A stretch of DNA of 35,821 bases, from assembly GCA_003564185.1 (NCBI GenBank), contig PXFS01000103.1, positions 1 to 35,821 of the forward strand, in the 5' to 3' direction. Below are positions 16,256 through 24,403 of the stretch, piece by piece. The DNA comes from Flavobacteriaceae bacterium. GTDB taxonomy: Bacteria; Bacteroidota; Bacteroidia; Flavobacteriales; Flavobacteriaceae. A model generated the notes under the pieces. That model worked only from the letters and a program-made list of their open reading frames with translations, ran no database searches and had not been told where the DNA came from. The translations under genes and the position numbers were made by a program. The number at the start of each line of letters is the position of its first letter. Position 1 is the stretch's first letter.

Positions 16256-17242
16256 TTAGTGATCGTGTACTTCAAATTCAAACTCTGGCGAAGTGTAAAC
16301 AACCTCTCCGTCCGATTGTCTTACTAACTGAAATACAATATGTGCATGACCATCTGCTAAACCAACAAAATGTACGTGATCACCGTGTGATTCTGAAATG
16401 TATAAAATATCCTCATCACCACTGTGAGTGAGCACTGCTTCTAATCGGTACATTCCTGGAATACTAATGTCATGTGTGTGATCTCCGTGATCTTCAAATG
16501 CTCTAACACCTAAAGAAACTGCTTCTGGCTGACTTTCAGCAGGTCCTCTTTCATACCAAGAGCTTGAACCTGGAATTGGATCGTTGTCTGTAGCATGTAA
16601 TGTAATTCCATTGCTAAAACTTCCATGCCAGTGGTTACCGTGAGCATCTAAAATTACTTGATGTGGACTATGACCTCTATCTAAGATTTCAAACCCATCT
16701 ACTTGTAATTCATGATCGTGGTCGTGATCAAAGTCATAATCACCAATAGCAATATCTCTAAATACAGTAGTTTCATTACCGGCTGCATCTAAAGCAATCA
16801 CTCCTAAATGGTAAGGACCATGCATAGCGTTTTCTGGTACCTCAATATGCATATGAATATGATCCTCTGTACCGCTCAGTTCACCTGTTTCTTCAAAGTC
16901 GAATTGCTCCCCATGGTCATGGTCGTGGTCATCATGCATGGGTACTAATCTGTGAGAGTGTCCATCACCAGCCCAGTGAATATCAATTTTGTAGGATGAT
17001 AGTGCTACATTATCTGTAAAATCCACATCAATGTGAATTTCTTCACCAGGTTGAAATTGCGCTCTATCTTCTGGAGTATTTAGCATAATTACTGGGTCTT
17101 CGGTGTCCATTACTCCATCGTCATCACTACTACATGAGTAAGTAAATACGGCTAATGCTAATACTAGCATTGATAAAAATTTGTTGTTCATATTGATAAA
17201 ATTAAAAGTGTTTAAATTATATGTGTTGGTGATATTTTTCAT
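16256..17242 (-). CDS. DUF4625-like His-rich surface lipoprotein, copy 2
   Basis: A paralogue of the neighbouring lipoprotein, up to 328 residues. The first ATG (17240-17242) overlaps the receptor's TGA stop as ATGA, but Met18 (17191), which gives a 19-residue signal ending in FTYSC with Cys20, makes a better lipoprotein; SSDDD again follows the Cys. Compared with copy 1 it has extra His clusters: DDHDHDHGEQ, DFDHDHDHELQ, DHGDHTHD and the C-terminal EVHDH. This suggests surface binding of a transition metal such as Zn or Cu before hand-over to the TonB receptor encoded directly upstream; the metal cannot be named from sequence. A terminator follows at 16201-16234. Confidence 0.87.
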   Translation of the reverse strand: MKNITNTYNLNTFNFINMNNKFLSMLVLALAVFTYSCSSDDDGVMDTEDPVIMLNTPEDRAQFQPGEEIHIDVDFTDNVALSSYKIDIHWAGDGHSHRLVPMHDDHDHDHGEQFDFEETGELSGTEDHIHMHIEVPENAMHGPYHLGVIALDAAGNETTVFRDIAIGDYDFDHDHDHELQVDGFEILDRGHSPHQVILDAHGNHWHGSFSNGITLHATDNDPIPGSSSWYERGPAESQPEAVSLGVRAFEDHGDHTHDISIPGMYRLEAVLTHSGDEDILYISESHGDHVHFVGLADGHAHIVFQLVRQSDGEVVYTSPEFEFEVHDH

Positions 17243-19644
17243 TTTAAATCGGTAGTTTTTGTTTGTATATCAAAAGGTATGCGTATCATCAATTGTATGT
17301 TTCTTCCCATTTCTGGGATTTCTAAAGCACGATAAAAATTGGTGTGATTAAAGTATTTTTTATCGAATATATTAAAGGCTTGAAGCATTATATTCGCTTT
17401 AAAGTCGCCTATTTTTAAATCGGATTGTAAGCCTCCTCCAAAAATTCCATAGCCTGGTGTCTCTGCTTCGTTTTGTGCAGTATCCGTTTGTCTCCAAGCC
17501 ACGTTTGAATTGGCAAAAATACGTGTTTGTTGCAACCAATTTTTTGAATTATTAAAATTATAACTCACCTCAAAAAATGCATTAATGGGAGGTGTGAAAG
17601 GCAAAGGAAAATCTCTTGAAGAACTTCCTGTTACTTGCTGATTTTGTAAGTATTCAAATGAAGCTGTTGTGGTTAAGCTGTTGAAGAATTGCTTTTCTAC
17701 AAAAACTTCAAAACCTTTTAACAAAGCACCAGATTCTGTATATTCATAAATCTGTCCTCCGTGGGGCAAAGGCGAAAACCTTCCTGAAGGCCGTAAGAAA
17801 ATATAATTATCAAAATAATACCAATACGGACTAAAACTTATTAATAAATCTTCTTTGGGTAGATTAAAACTCACTTTAGCATCAGCAACCCACCCTCTTT
17901 CTGGACTTAAATCTGCATTTCCTTGTTCATGCCTAAAGGAGCCGTGGTGAATTCCATTAGCGGCTAATTCAATAGCCGTTGGAAATCTAAAAGTAGTACC
18001 AAACGTACCTGTAAATTCCCATTTTTCTGAAGGATTATAAGCTACACCAAGCATGGCGTTTCCATTCCAAAAATCTCTATCAATAGCTTGACTTCGCTCA
18101 GCAAACTGATTGGCTTCTTCTTCTGAAAGATTTCTTCGGTCAACCAAAAAATTAAACAATAGCGGATCATAAAAACGATCGGTTTGAAGGTTTCCGTAAT
18201 CCGCTCTTGCTCCTAACTGAAAGGCTAATTCGTTAGTTATATCATAGTTGTGAATAGCAAAAATTCCTGAAGTAAATCGGCGGTAATCAGGCAATAAAAA
18301 ATTGTACCCGCCTACTTCATTATCTTGGTATTGGGAATGAATTCCAACAGTTGAATGATGCTCACGATTAAAATAATAATCGTATTTCAATTTAGCTTCA
18401 AAAGTGTTCAAATTAAAATCCAATTCTAAATTAGGGTCATTCTCAGGAGGTGCTTGTCCCGCATAATGGGTATGAAACAAAGCCTCTTCTTGTCTTCTGT
18501 TGTTTTGGTAACTTACCATTAAACTTAAGTCTGATTGATTAAAAAACCATTTGTTATTGTTGACCACTTTGAAATGATTTACACGCTGAAACGGAAAATC
18601 AATATTTCTTCGGTCGCCGTCATCTCTTACCCTTGTAATTGATGGAACACCATGAGCTCCTGGAAAAAAACCAGCTTTTAAATAATTATTGCTCAGTGTT
18701 AAAGTAGATTTAAAACTTTCAGATTGATATCCCCCTTGTACCATAAAATCACGTTCCCTTCCAGCGGTATTCATCAATCGTCTATTTTCCACAGGCATTC
18801 TAACCGTTAAGTAAGTAATGGTATCGGTAGGCACGTTGTAATCGCCATAGCTACTTATTGTCGATCTGAATTTAAAAAAATATTTTCCTTTTTTATAATT
18901 CAGATTTATTGAATTGGCTAGGGATTGATTTACGCTTCTACCAAAAGCTCTATATTCTCCCGTAATTCCTTCTTTTTGGGGCGTAGCATCTGTTTTTACC
19001 TGCACTACTCCACCTATGGCATCGGTTCCATATTCTATAGCACCAACACTTTTAATGATTTCAATCTCATCTATAGATAGCGCATCGATTTCTAAACCGT
19101 GGTCAGCGCCCCATTGTTGACCTTCGTGACGACTTCCATTTTCAGCTACTACAATACGATTAAAGGAAAGACCTCTAATAATAGGTTTTGAAGCACCTGC
19201 ACCAATTTCAATGGAATTGACTCCTGGAATACGTTCTAAAGACTTAGCCAGAGAACCTGCAAAGTTCTCTTGAATAAACTCCGCATCCACCTTTTCTGTA
19301 TTTTGAATATTTACAGAAGCTTTTTGTGTAAGTAATATTTCAGCTAATTCTTCTTGATCTGAATACATAATTAAATTAATTTTAGTGGGTAACTGATTAA
19401 TTTGAATTAGTGTATCCAATGGTTTAAAACCCAAGTAAGAAATCTGAAATCGATAGTTTCCTTGCGACGCATTCTCAAAGGTGCTTTTTCCATCTTGATT
19501 GGTGACGGAATTTCCTATAGTAGAATGTATGTGTGCTCCAAAGAGCGGAATTTTATCTTCATCTGAAACTTGAACCTCAACCTGATTTTGGGAGTAAAGC
19601 AATGATGAAAACACGACTGAAATCAGCACGAGTATTTTATGCAT
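17239..19644 (-). CDS. TonB-dependent outer-membrane receptor
   Basis: An 801-residue receptor importing a ligand through the outer membrane with TonB energy. Signal peptide ILVLISVVFSSLLYS (to ~19); a carboxypeptidase-regulatory-like domain at ~21-100 (PLFGAHIHSTIGNSVTNQDG), as is usual in Bacteroidota; the plug at ~105-225 with AKSLERIPGVNSIEIG and YGTDAIGGVVQV; then a beta-barrel with KKYFNHTNFYRALEIPEMGR near the end. The plug carries HEGQQWGADHGLEID, and the barrel FHTHYAGQAPPEN and IHHGSFRHEQGN, so His are frequent on exposed stretches. Neighbours (two His-rich lipoproteins and a His/Cys small protein) argue for metal or metallophore import rather than glycan uptake: no SusD homologue is present. 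Confidence 0.92.
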   Translation of the reverse strand: MHKILVLISVVFSSLLYSQNQVEVQVSDEDKIPLFGAHIHSTIGNSVTNQDGKSTFENASQGNYRFQISYLGFKPLDTLIQINQLPTKINLIMYSDQEELAEILLTQKASVNIQNTEKVDAEFIQENFAGSLAKSLERIPGVNSIEIGAGASKPIIRGLSFNRIVVAENGSRHEGQQWGADHGLEIDALSIDEIEIIKSVGAIEYGTDAIGGVVQVKTDATPQKEGITGEYRAFGRSVNQSLANSINLNYKKGKYFFKFRSTISSYGDYNVPTDTITYLTVRMPVENRRLMNTAGRERDFMVQGGYQSESFKSTLTLSNNYLKAGFFPGAHGVPSITRVRDDGDRRNIDFPFQRVNHFKVVNNNKWFFNQSDLSLMVSYQNNRRQEEALFHTHYAGQAPPENDPNLELDFNLNTFEAKLKYDYYFNREHHSTVGIHSQYQDNEVGGYNFLLPDYRRFTSGIFAIHNYDITNELAFQLGARADYGNLQTDRFYDPLLFNFLVDRRNLSEEEANQFAERSQAIDRDFWNGNAMLGVAYNPSEKWEFTGTFGTTFRFPTAIELAANGIHHGSFRHEQGNADLSPERGWVADAKVSFNLPKEDLLISFSPYWYYFDNYIFLRPSGRFSPLPHGGQIYEYTESGALLKGFEVFVEKQFFNSLTTTASFEYLQNQQVTGSSSRDFPLPFTPPINAFFEVSYNFNNSKNWLQQTRIFANSNVAWRQTDTAQNEAETPGYGIFGGGLQSDLKIGDFKANIMLQAFNIFDKKYFNHTNFYRALEIPEMGRNIQLMIRIPFDIQTKTTDLK

Positions 19645-19689
19645 TGAGTAACAACTTAATTCAACTTAATCAAATAAGTAAAACGAGAA

Positions 19690-19992
19690 TTAAGCTGTAA
19701 AAGGTGGGGGTTTGTTAAAGTATTCGCCTTGGTGAGTTTTTAAGGCTTTTAAATATAATTGTGTGGTAATTGATTCCTTGTAAGAAATGAGATGAAGGAC
19801 TTCAAAGTCTGTAAACTGAATAGTATCAAAATCTAATTCATTTATGACCACAAATTCTTCACAATGCTCACAATCCGCCACAGTATGATGATCATGATTG
19901 TCTAAAATATGTGCATATGCATGGAAATCTACACTTCCTAAAACAAGAAGTGTTAGAAAAAACAAGGCCGTTATTTTTGTTTTAAATTCCAT
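19690..19992 (-). CDS. Small exported His/Cys-rich protein
   Basis: A 100-residue protein with a signal peptide (ITALFFLTLLVLGSVDFHAYA, to ~27 residues). The mature part opens with HILDNHDHHTVADCEHCEEF, a tight His cluster plus CxxC that could bind a metal ion, and ends with a Pro-rich tail (FNKPPPFTA). I do not recognise a named family. It is the first gene before the TonB receptor on the same strand (45 bases between them), so it may be a periplasmic metal carrier or sensor for that system. Lack of an in-frame competing start supports the ATG at 19990-19992. Confidence 0.72.
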   Translation of the reverse strand: MEFKTKITALFFLTLLVLGSVDFHAYAHILDNHDHHTVADCEHCEEFVVINELDFDTIQFTDFEVLHLISYKESITTQLYLKALKTHQGEYFNKPPPFTA

Positions 19993-20000
19993 TTAGTTTG

Positions 20001-20008
20001 CAAATCTA
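20001..20008 (-). promoter_or_regulatory. -7 element before the metal-uptake genes
   Basis: On the minus strand TAGATTTG matches the Bacteroidota -7 consensus TAnnTTTG. It lies only 9 bases before the ATG of the small His/Cys protein, so the mRNA would have a very short leader. No clear -33 box is seen, and no convincing Fur- or Zur-like palindrome could be read here. Confidence 0.3.
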
Positions 20009-20055
20009 ATAAAAATAGAAGTATAAACCTTAAATTAAAGGAATAGTTTATTGGG

Positions 20056-20433
20056 TTAAGTATTGGAATCAAGTTTTATACCCATTCTACTCAACATTTT
20101 CTTTTCAAAGGCCCAGAAAAATTTAAATTGACCAAAAAGAAAACCAAATAGAACTAGTAATACCTGATAAACGGGGAAGATTATTAAAATTCTTAAGAAA
20201 TAATACAAAGTGATTCCTAAAAAATGGTCAGGAAAACTTTCTTTGGTGATTGATAACAACTCTAAAATGGGTGACCCCACGTAAACCGATGAGGAGCCAG
20301 TAATTCCAAATACAATAAAAACAACAACTAACTGAAAATTTGAAGTTATACCCCAGCGTTCTTTTAATTTACTCATGTGGCAAAAATAACAAATATCTAG
20401 GTGAATCTTTCTTAATTCTAAAAAATCTATCAA
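20056..20433 (-). CDS. DUF6787-like small membrane protein
   Basis: Up to 125 residues; the preferred start is Met20 (20376), giving MSKLKERWGITSNFQLVVVF, because family members as I recall them begin with this Lys/Glu-Trp-Gly motif. Two helices are predicted (QLVVVFIVFGITGSSSVYV and YYFLRILIIFPVYQVLLVLFG), with a conserved-looking FLFGQFKFFWAFEKKM end. It resembles the DUF6787 family of flavobacteria; function is unknown. It lies just upstream of the metal-uptake genes on the same strand but has a separate start, and a link is not shown. Confidence 0.68.
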   Translation of the reverse strand: MIDFLELRKIHLDICYFCHMSKLKERWGITSNFQLVVVFIVFGITGSSSVYVGSPILELLSITKESFPDHFLGITLYYFLRILIIFPVYQVLLVLFGFLFGQFKFFWAFEKKMLSRMGIKLDSNT

Positions 20434-20514
20434 TGATTATATTTATGCTTTATTTCAATATCTAATTGATTCTGGAATATTTTAAAATTTTAGAGTTTTA
20501 CGCTGTACACTACG

Positions 20515-20522
20515 TATATTTG
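20515..20522 (+). promoter_or_regulatory. -7 element before the binding-protein gene
   Basis: TATATTTG fits TAnnTTTG exactly and lies 24 bases before the GTG start at 20547. The -33 region contains T-rich sequence but no TTTG at standard spacing. No cobalamin riboswitch-like fold is visible in the ~110 bases between the divergent genes. Confidence 0.35.
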
Positions 20523-20546
20523 TGTTTAAATTGAAAATCATTTAAA

Positions 20547-21710
20547 GTGAATAAAATTCAACATTATTTTTTTTATTATTCAAAGTCTAGTTTATTACTC
20601 CTATTTGCTCTTATTGTTTGGAATTGTAATTCTCCTAAAAAAGATAAATTTGACCTTAATAGTCTTACTAAGAAAGAAGTAAAATACGCCTCAACATTTT
20701 CACTCTATGAAGGCGATGAATTTCAAGTGATTGAAGTTAAAGAGCCTTGGCCAAAAGCAGAAAAATCATTAATATATGTACTTGCTGAAGAGGAAAGTTT
20801 TATTCCAGAAAATTTAGAATTTCAACAATTTATTCAATTGCCTATTGAAAAAATTGTAGCAACTTCAACAACTCATATCCCGTCTTTAGAAAGCTTAGAG
20901 GAATTAGATAAATTAATAGGATTTCCAAATTTAGATTACATATCTTCTAAAAAAGCCCGACAACTAATCCAAGATAACAAAATTAAAGAACTAGGTCAAA
21001 ATGAACGTCTTAATACGGAAGTTCTAATCTCATTAAATACAGATGTAGTTATAGGTTTTGCTGTTGAAGGGAGTAATAAAAGTTTAAATTCTGTAGAAAA
21101 GGCCGGTGTTCCTGTTCTATATAATAGTGATTGGCTAGAAAATGAACCTTTAGGAAAAGCTGAATGGATTAAAGTTTTTGGATTATTATCTGAAAAAGAA
21201 GCGGAAGCATTTGCAATTTTTAAAGAGATTGAAGAAAATTATTTAGCTACAAAGCAGATTGCCAAAAAGGCAACAAATCAGCCAAAAGTGATTTCTGGAG
21301 CTATGCATAATGATCGCTGGTATTTACCTTATGGTGATTCTTGGCAAGGTCAACTCCTTGAGGATGCTAATGCCAATTACATATATAATTATACTCATGG
21401 AAGCGGTAGTATTGCTTTAGCCTTTGAGAAAGTACTTGAAAAGGGTCAAGATGCTGATTTTTGGATTGGACCAGCTCAATACACCAGTTTAAAACAACTT
21501 TTAGAAAGCAATAAGCACTATCAAAAGTTTAACGCATTTCAAGAAAAAAATGTATTTGGGGCTGCGCTGGTCACAGGAGAAACAGGAGGTTCAATCTATT
21601 ATGAATTAGGTCCTAATCGACCTGATTTAATCTTAAAAGACTTAGTGAAGATACTACACCCAGAATTAATTGAAAATCATGAATTAGTTTTTTTTAAAGC
21701 CCTTGAATAA
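20547..21710 (+). CDS. ABC transporter substrate-binding lipoprotein (FecB/BtuF-like)
   Basis: A 387-residue periplasmic-binding lipoprotein of the class III (iron-siderophore/cobalamin) type. The signal LLLLFALIVWNC ends at Cys27. Features of the fold: VEKAGVPVLYNSDWLENEPLG with the long inter-lobe helix afterwards, and ATSTTHIPSLESLEELDKLIGFPN near 110-135. The C-terminal lobe has SGAMHNDRWYLPYGDSWQGQLLEDANANYIY. It delivers substrate to the FecCD permease encoded directly downstream. Start codon GTG, 24 bases after a -7-like box. Substrate cannot be fixed: siderophore, haem, cobalamin or a metallophore are all possible; the divergent His-rich receptor genes favour a metal or metallophore. 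Confidence 0.88.
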   Translation: MNKIQHYFFYYSKSSLLLLFALIVWNCNSPKKDKFDLNSLTKKEVKYASTFSLYEGDEFQVIEVKEPWPKAEKSLIYVLAEEESFIPENLEFQQFIQLPIEKIVATSTTHIPSLESLEELDKLIGFPNLDYISSKKARQLIQDNKIKELGQNERLNTEVLISLNTDVVIGFAVEGSNKSLNSVEKAGVPVLYNSDWLENEPLGKAEWIKVFGLLSEKEAEAFAIFKEIEENYLATKQIAKKATNQPKVISGAMHNDRWYLPYGDSWQGQLLEDANANYIYNYTHGSGSIALAFEKVLEKGQDADFWIGPAQYTSLKQLLESNKHYQKFNAFQEKNVFGAALVTGETGGSIYYELGPNRPDLILKDLVKILHPELIENHELVFFKALE

Positions 21711-22730
21711 GTGAAAACCAATTGGCATATTTTTGGATTATTTATACTTTTACTAGGAGCTGTATGGGTCAATATTGGCTTGGGTTCTGTTCATATTCCA
21801 CAGGTAGATTTAATAAGGATATTATTAGGGACAGCTGAAAACAACCCCACGTGGACATATATTATTTGGGAGTATCGACTACCAAAAGCAACAACAGCCA
21901 TTTTAGTAGGAAGCGCATTAGGTATTTCAGGAATGTTAATGCAAACGCTGTTCAGAAACCCTCTTGCAGGACCCTATGTTTTAGGATTAAGTAGTGGGGC
22001 TAGCTTAGGGGTTGCAATTTTAATTTTAGGAAGCAGCTTTCTTGGAGGTTGGCTTGGTTCTTTATTATTTTCTAAATGGGCGCTAGTAATTTTCTCTACT
22101 TTAGGGAGTTTATTGGTCTTATTTGCTATCTTATCAACTGCCATTAGAGTAAAAGATACAATGTCTCTTTTGATTATTGGATTGATGTTTGCTAGCTTAA
22201 CTGGAGCTATTGTAAGCGTACTTTCTTACTTTAGCCCTGCCAGTAATTTACAACAATATATTTTTTGGTCTTTTGGTAGTCTTGGGGACTTAAGCTGGCA
22301 AGAAGTAAGTGTTTTATTTTTATGCTTTTTTATTGGCTTATTAATATGTGTTTTCTGCTTAAAAAACTTAAACGCACTTTTATTAGGAGAAAAATATGCT
22401 AAAAGCCTAGGAGTAAACATCAATAAAAATCGTTTTCTGGTTATCTTTTCAACTAGTCTATTAGCTGGTAGTGTAACTGCATTTGCAGGCCCTATAGCTT
22501 TTATTGGGCTAGCTGTCCCCCATATTATTAGACAAATCATCAAAACCAATAATCACTTTTTACTCTTACCAGGAGTTATTTTTGGCGGAGCTTTTATTAT
22601 GCTTTGCTGTGATACTATTGCTCAACTACCAGGCAGTGAGTACAGTCTACCTATTAATGCCATAACCTCAATATTTGGTGCTCCAATAGTAATATGGTTA
22701 TTACTCAAGAAAAATAAAATAATCTTCTAA
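21711..22730 (+). CDS. FecCD/BtuC-family ABC permease
   Basis: A 339-residue inner-membrane permease with about ten helices, the usual length for FecCD/BtuC. Family blocks are present: EYRLPKATTAILVGSALGISG (~48-70, here cited only as a region), MQTLFRNPLAGPYVLGLSSGASLG near 75-100, and AGPIAFIGLAVPHIIRQII near 260-280, the cytoplasmic loop that contacts the ATPase. GTG start immediately follows the binding protein's TAA with no spacer, so the two are co-translated. The expected ATP-binding subunit is not next; a PaiB-like gene follows instead. Confidence 0.94.
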   Translation: MKTNWHIFGLFILLLGAVWVNIGLGSVHIPQVDLIRILLGTAENNPTWTYIIWEYRLPKATTAILVGSALGISGMLMQTLFRNPLAGPYVLGLSSGASLGVAILILGSSFLGGWLGSLLFSKWALVIFSTLGSLLVLFAILSTAIRVKDTMSLLIIGLMFASLTGAIVSVLSYFSPASNLQQYIFWSFGSLGDLSWQEVSVLFLCFFIGLLICVFCLKNLNALLLGEKYAKSLGVNINKNRFLVIFSTSLLAGSVTAFAGPIAFIGLAVPHIIRQIIKTNNHFLLLPGVIFGGAFIMLCCDTIAQLPGSEYSLPINAITSIFGAPIVIWLLLKKNKIIF

Positions 22731-22742
22731 TACATTTAAAAC

Positions 22743-23345
22743 ATGTACCCCCACCCAAAATTTATTGTTAAAGAAAAATCGATAATTCAAGAATTAGTCA
22801 AGTTATTTCCTTTAGCAACTTTAATATATGCTGAAAAAGATGAAATCCATATAAGTCATTTGCCATTGGTCTGGAAAAACGATTTCTTATTAGGACATAT
22901 TGATTTACAAAATCCTTTAGCTAATAAACTTCAACAAAAGCATAAAATTAAAGTGATTTTTCATGGTCCTGAGAATTATATTTCTCCGGGACATTTTGAC
23001 ACAGCTGAATTTCCAACTTATAATTTCATGAAAGTTGAAATAAATGCTACAGTAAGTAAAATGAACAAAGATGAGCTAAGAGAAAGTATTTTTGAAATGA
23101 CTCACTTATTGGATTATGAATTTCCTAATAATTTAGAAGGAAAGGAAGAAAGATTAGAAAAAACCATGGATTATATTCATGGATTTAAGCTTAAAATATT
23201 AACCTTAGAAGGAAGGTTTAAAATGTCTCAAGATAAATCAAAAGTACATTTTGATAAGGCTATAAATTTACTTCAAAATGGAGCTTCCAAAAGGAATGTA
23301 GAACTGCTTAAAAAGTTTAGAGAATTTGAAAACCAAAAAAAATAA
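22743..23345 (+). CDS. PaiB-like FMN-binding protein
   Basis: A 200-residue cytoplasmic protein of the FMN-binding negative regulator (PaiB) family. The opening MYPHPKF replaces the typical MYIPKHF; the central HGPENYISPGHF and VPTYNF-like FPTYNFMKVEINATV motifs and the MDYIHGFKLKILTLEGRFKMSQ end fit the split-barrel flavin-binding fold. PaiB affects sporulation and enzyme synthesis in Bacillus, but the biochemical role is not established. It starts 12 bases after the FecCD permease, so it likely shares its transcript. Whether it supports uptake, for instance as a flavin-dependent reductase of ligand, is inference. Confidence 0.85.
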   Translation: MYPHPKFIVKEKSIIQELVKLFPLATLIYAEKDEIHISHLPLVWKNDFLLGHIDLQNPLANKLQQKHKIKVIFHGPENYISPGHFDTAEFPTYNFMKVEINATVSKMNKDELRESIFEMTHLLDYEFPNNLEGKEERLEKTMDYIHGFKLKILTLEGRFKMSQDKSKVHFDKAINLLQNGASKRNVELLKKFREFENQKK

Positions 23346-23369
23346 TTAACTTTACTTAAAATTAATATC

Positions 23370-24125
23370 ATGAAACAACTTTTACTCTTACTTTTAATTG
23401 TCCAAACTGCAGCTATTTCCGCATCTCCTTATGCAAAATGTGACTTAAAAAAGGTGAATTATGAGTTAACTTATCAAGAAGAGATAAGAATACATGTTGA
23501 TAATGATAAAGTGATAAAAGTATATGATGAAGAAGTAAACATTGAAAATATCAGTGAGGTAATAAATGAAAAGCTTAGACGATACGATAACGAGGTTGCT
23601 TTATCTATGAATGTTTCTATAATTGTTGATGCTATTGTAAGTGAAGATTTTATCAATTTAATCAAAGAAGAGATTAAAAAGACTCCTATTCGTCTAGTCA
23701 ACTTACAGCGAAATATCATAGAAAATTATTCCCCTAATGGACAGCTGACCCAGAAATTAATCAACCAATACAATTCACTTATTCAAAATTGGAATCAATT
23801 GGATGATTCACAGCGGTATTATAGGCAAATTGAGCTCGATTTTGTTGAAAGTGTTAATCAACGTATGAATTTAAGACAAAAATTAGAAGCAGAGCGATTG
23901 CCTGGTTACTTGCCTTTTGTAGCTAAACCCGAACCAAAAACAGAAATTTCTCAACAACTTATAGAAAAATGGTCTAATTCTAGTAATGTACGACTTTTTC
24001 TTAATGAAGTAAATATTTCTCAATCTGAATTTAATACTTTAAATCATGATGAAATTAAATCCTACTACCTAATCAAACTGATTGAAAACGAAGAAAAAAT
24101 TCAGGAGGTATATTTACAACTTTAG
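23370..24125 (+). CDS. Exported protein resembling the tail of M56/BlaR-type or ExbD-linked proteins
   Basis: A 251-residue protein with a signal peptide (LLLLLLIVQTAAISA). I do not recognise a named family. Three features recall the C-terminal tails of M56/BlaR1-like and ExbD-like proteins of Bacteroidota: an ExbD-like alpha/beta stretch (VALSMNVSIIVDAIVSEDF ... TPIRLVNLQ), a QKLINQYNSLIQNWNQLDDS helix with Arg/Tyr/Arg, and a final FLNEVNISQSEFNTLNHDEI segment like 'NGK-ISKEE..-IKSV-VLKD'. The peptidase part is absent. It follows the PaiB-like gene by 24 bases. Role unknown. Confidence 0.6.
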   Translation: MKQLLLLLLIVQTAAISASPYAKCDLKKVNYELTYQEEIRIHVDNDKVIKVYDEEVNIENISEVINEKLRRYDNEVALSMNVSIIVDAIVSEDFINLIKEEIKKTPIRLVNLQRNIIENYSPNGQLTQKLINQYNSLIQNWNQLDDSQRYYRQIELDFVESVNQRMNLRQKLEAERLPGYLPFVAKPEPKTEISQQLIEKWSNSSNVRLFLNEVNISQSEFNTLNHDEIKSYYLIKLIENEEKIQEVYLQL

Positions 24126-24187
24126 TTGCCATTTATTAGCTTACAGTGTTATCATCTAACTCTTTAGTCACTTCATGCCATTAAAAT

Positions 24188-24403
24188 TTAAAAATTTTTA
24201 TTTAAAAGTGTGTAAGGTTTTTCAATCTTGCTTTTTTGTAATTCACCAAAATCAATGAGAAGATAATCAATATAAAGATTTAAAAGTAAAGTACAATTGC
24301 TCATCATCAAGTAAAACAATTCCTGTGTAAGAAGTGCTTTTAATAAATTATCAAAGTGAATCAATTTATTATGTAATTTAAAGGGGAGAATATGCTTATT
24401 CAA
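24188..24403 (-). pseudogene. Possible decayed copy of the mpl 3' end
   Basis: An open frame of 71 codons, starting just inside the end of mpl on the same strand. Its sequence echoes the Mpl C-terminus: IHFDN versus KHFNN, FYLMMSN versus LLLMSSGN, IDFGELQKSKIE versus LDFGELKQWIE, in the same order but with insertions between. This suggests a partial tandem duplication of the mpl end that has decayed. It could also be chance similarity in AT-rich DNA or a short unrelated ORF; there is no support for translation. Confidence 0.35.

Noticed and set aside
17239-19644. SusC-type glycan receptor
   Set aside because: No SusD homologue or glycan enzymes nearby; the neighbours are His-rich lipoproteins and the size is below typical SusC.
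20434-20546. Cobalamin riboswitch before the FecB/FecCD genes
   Set aside because: The gap is too short (~110 bases) and I could not find the conserved B12-box or the expected multi-stem fold.
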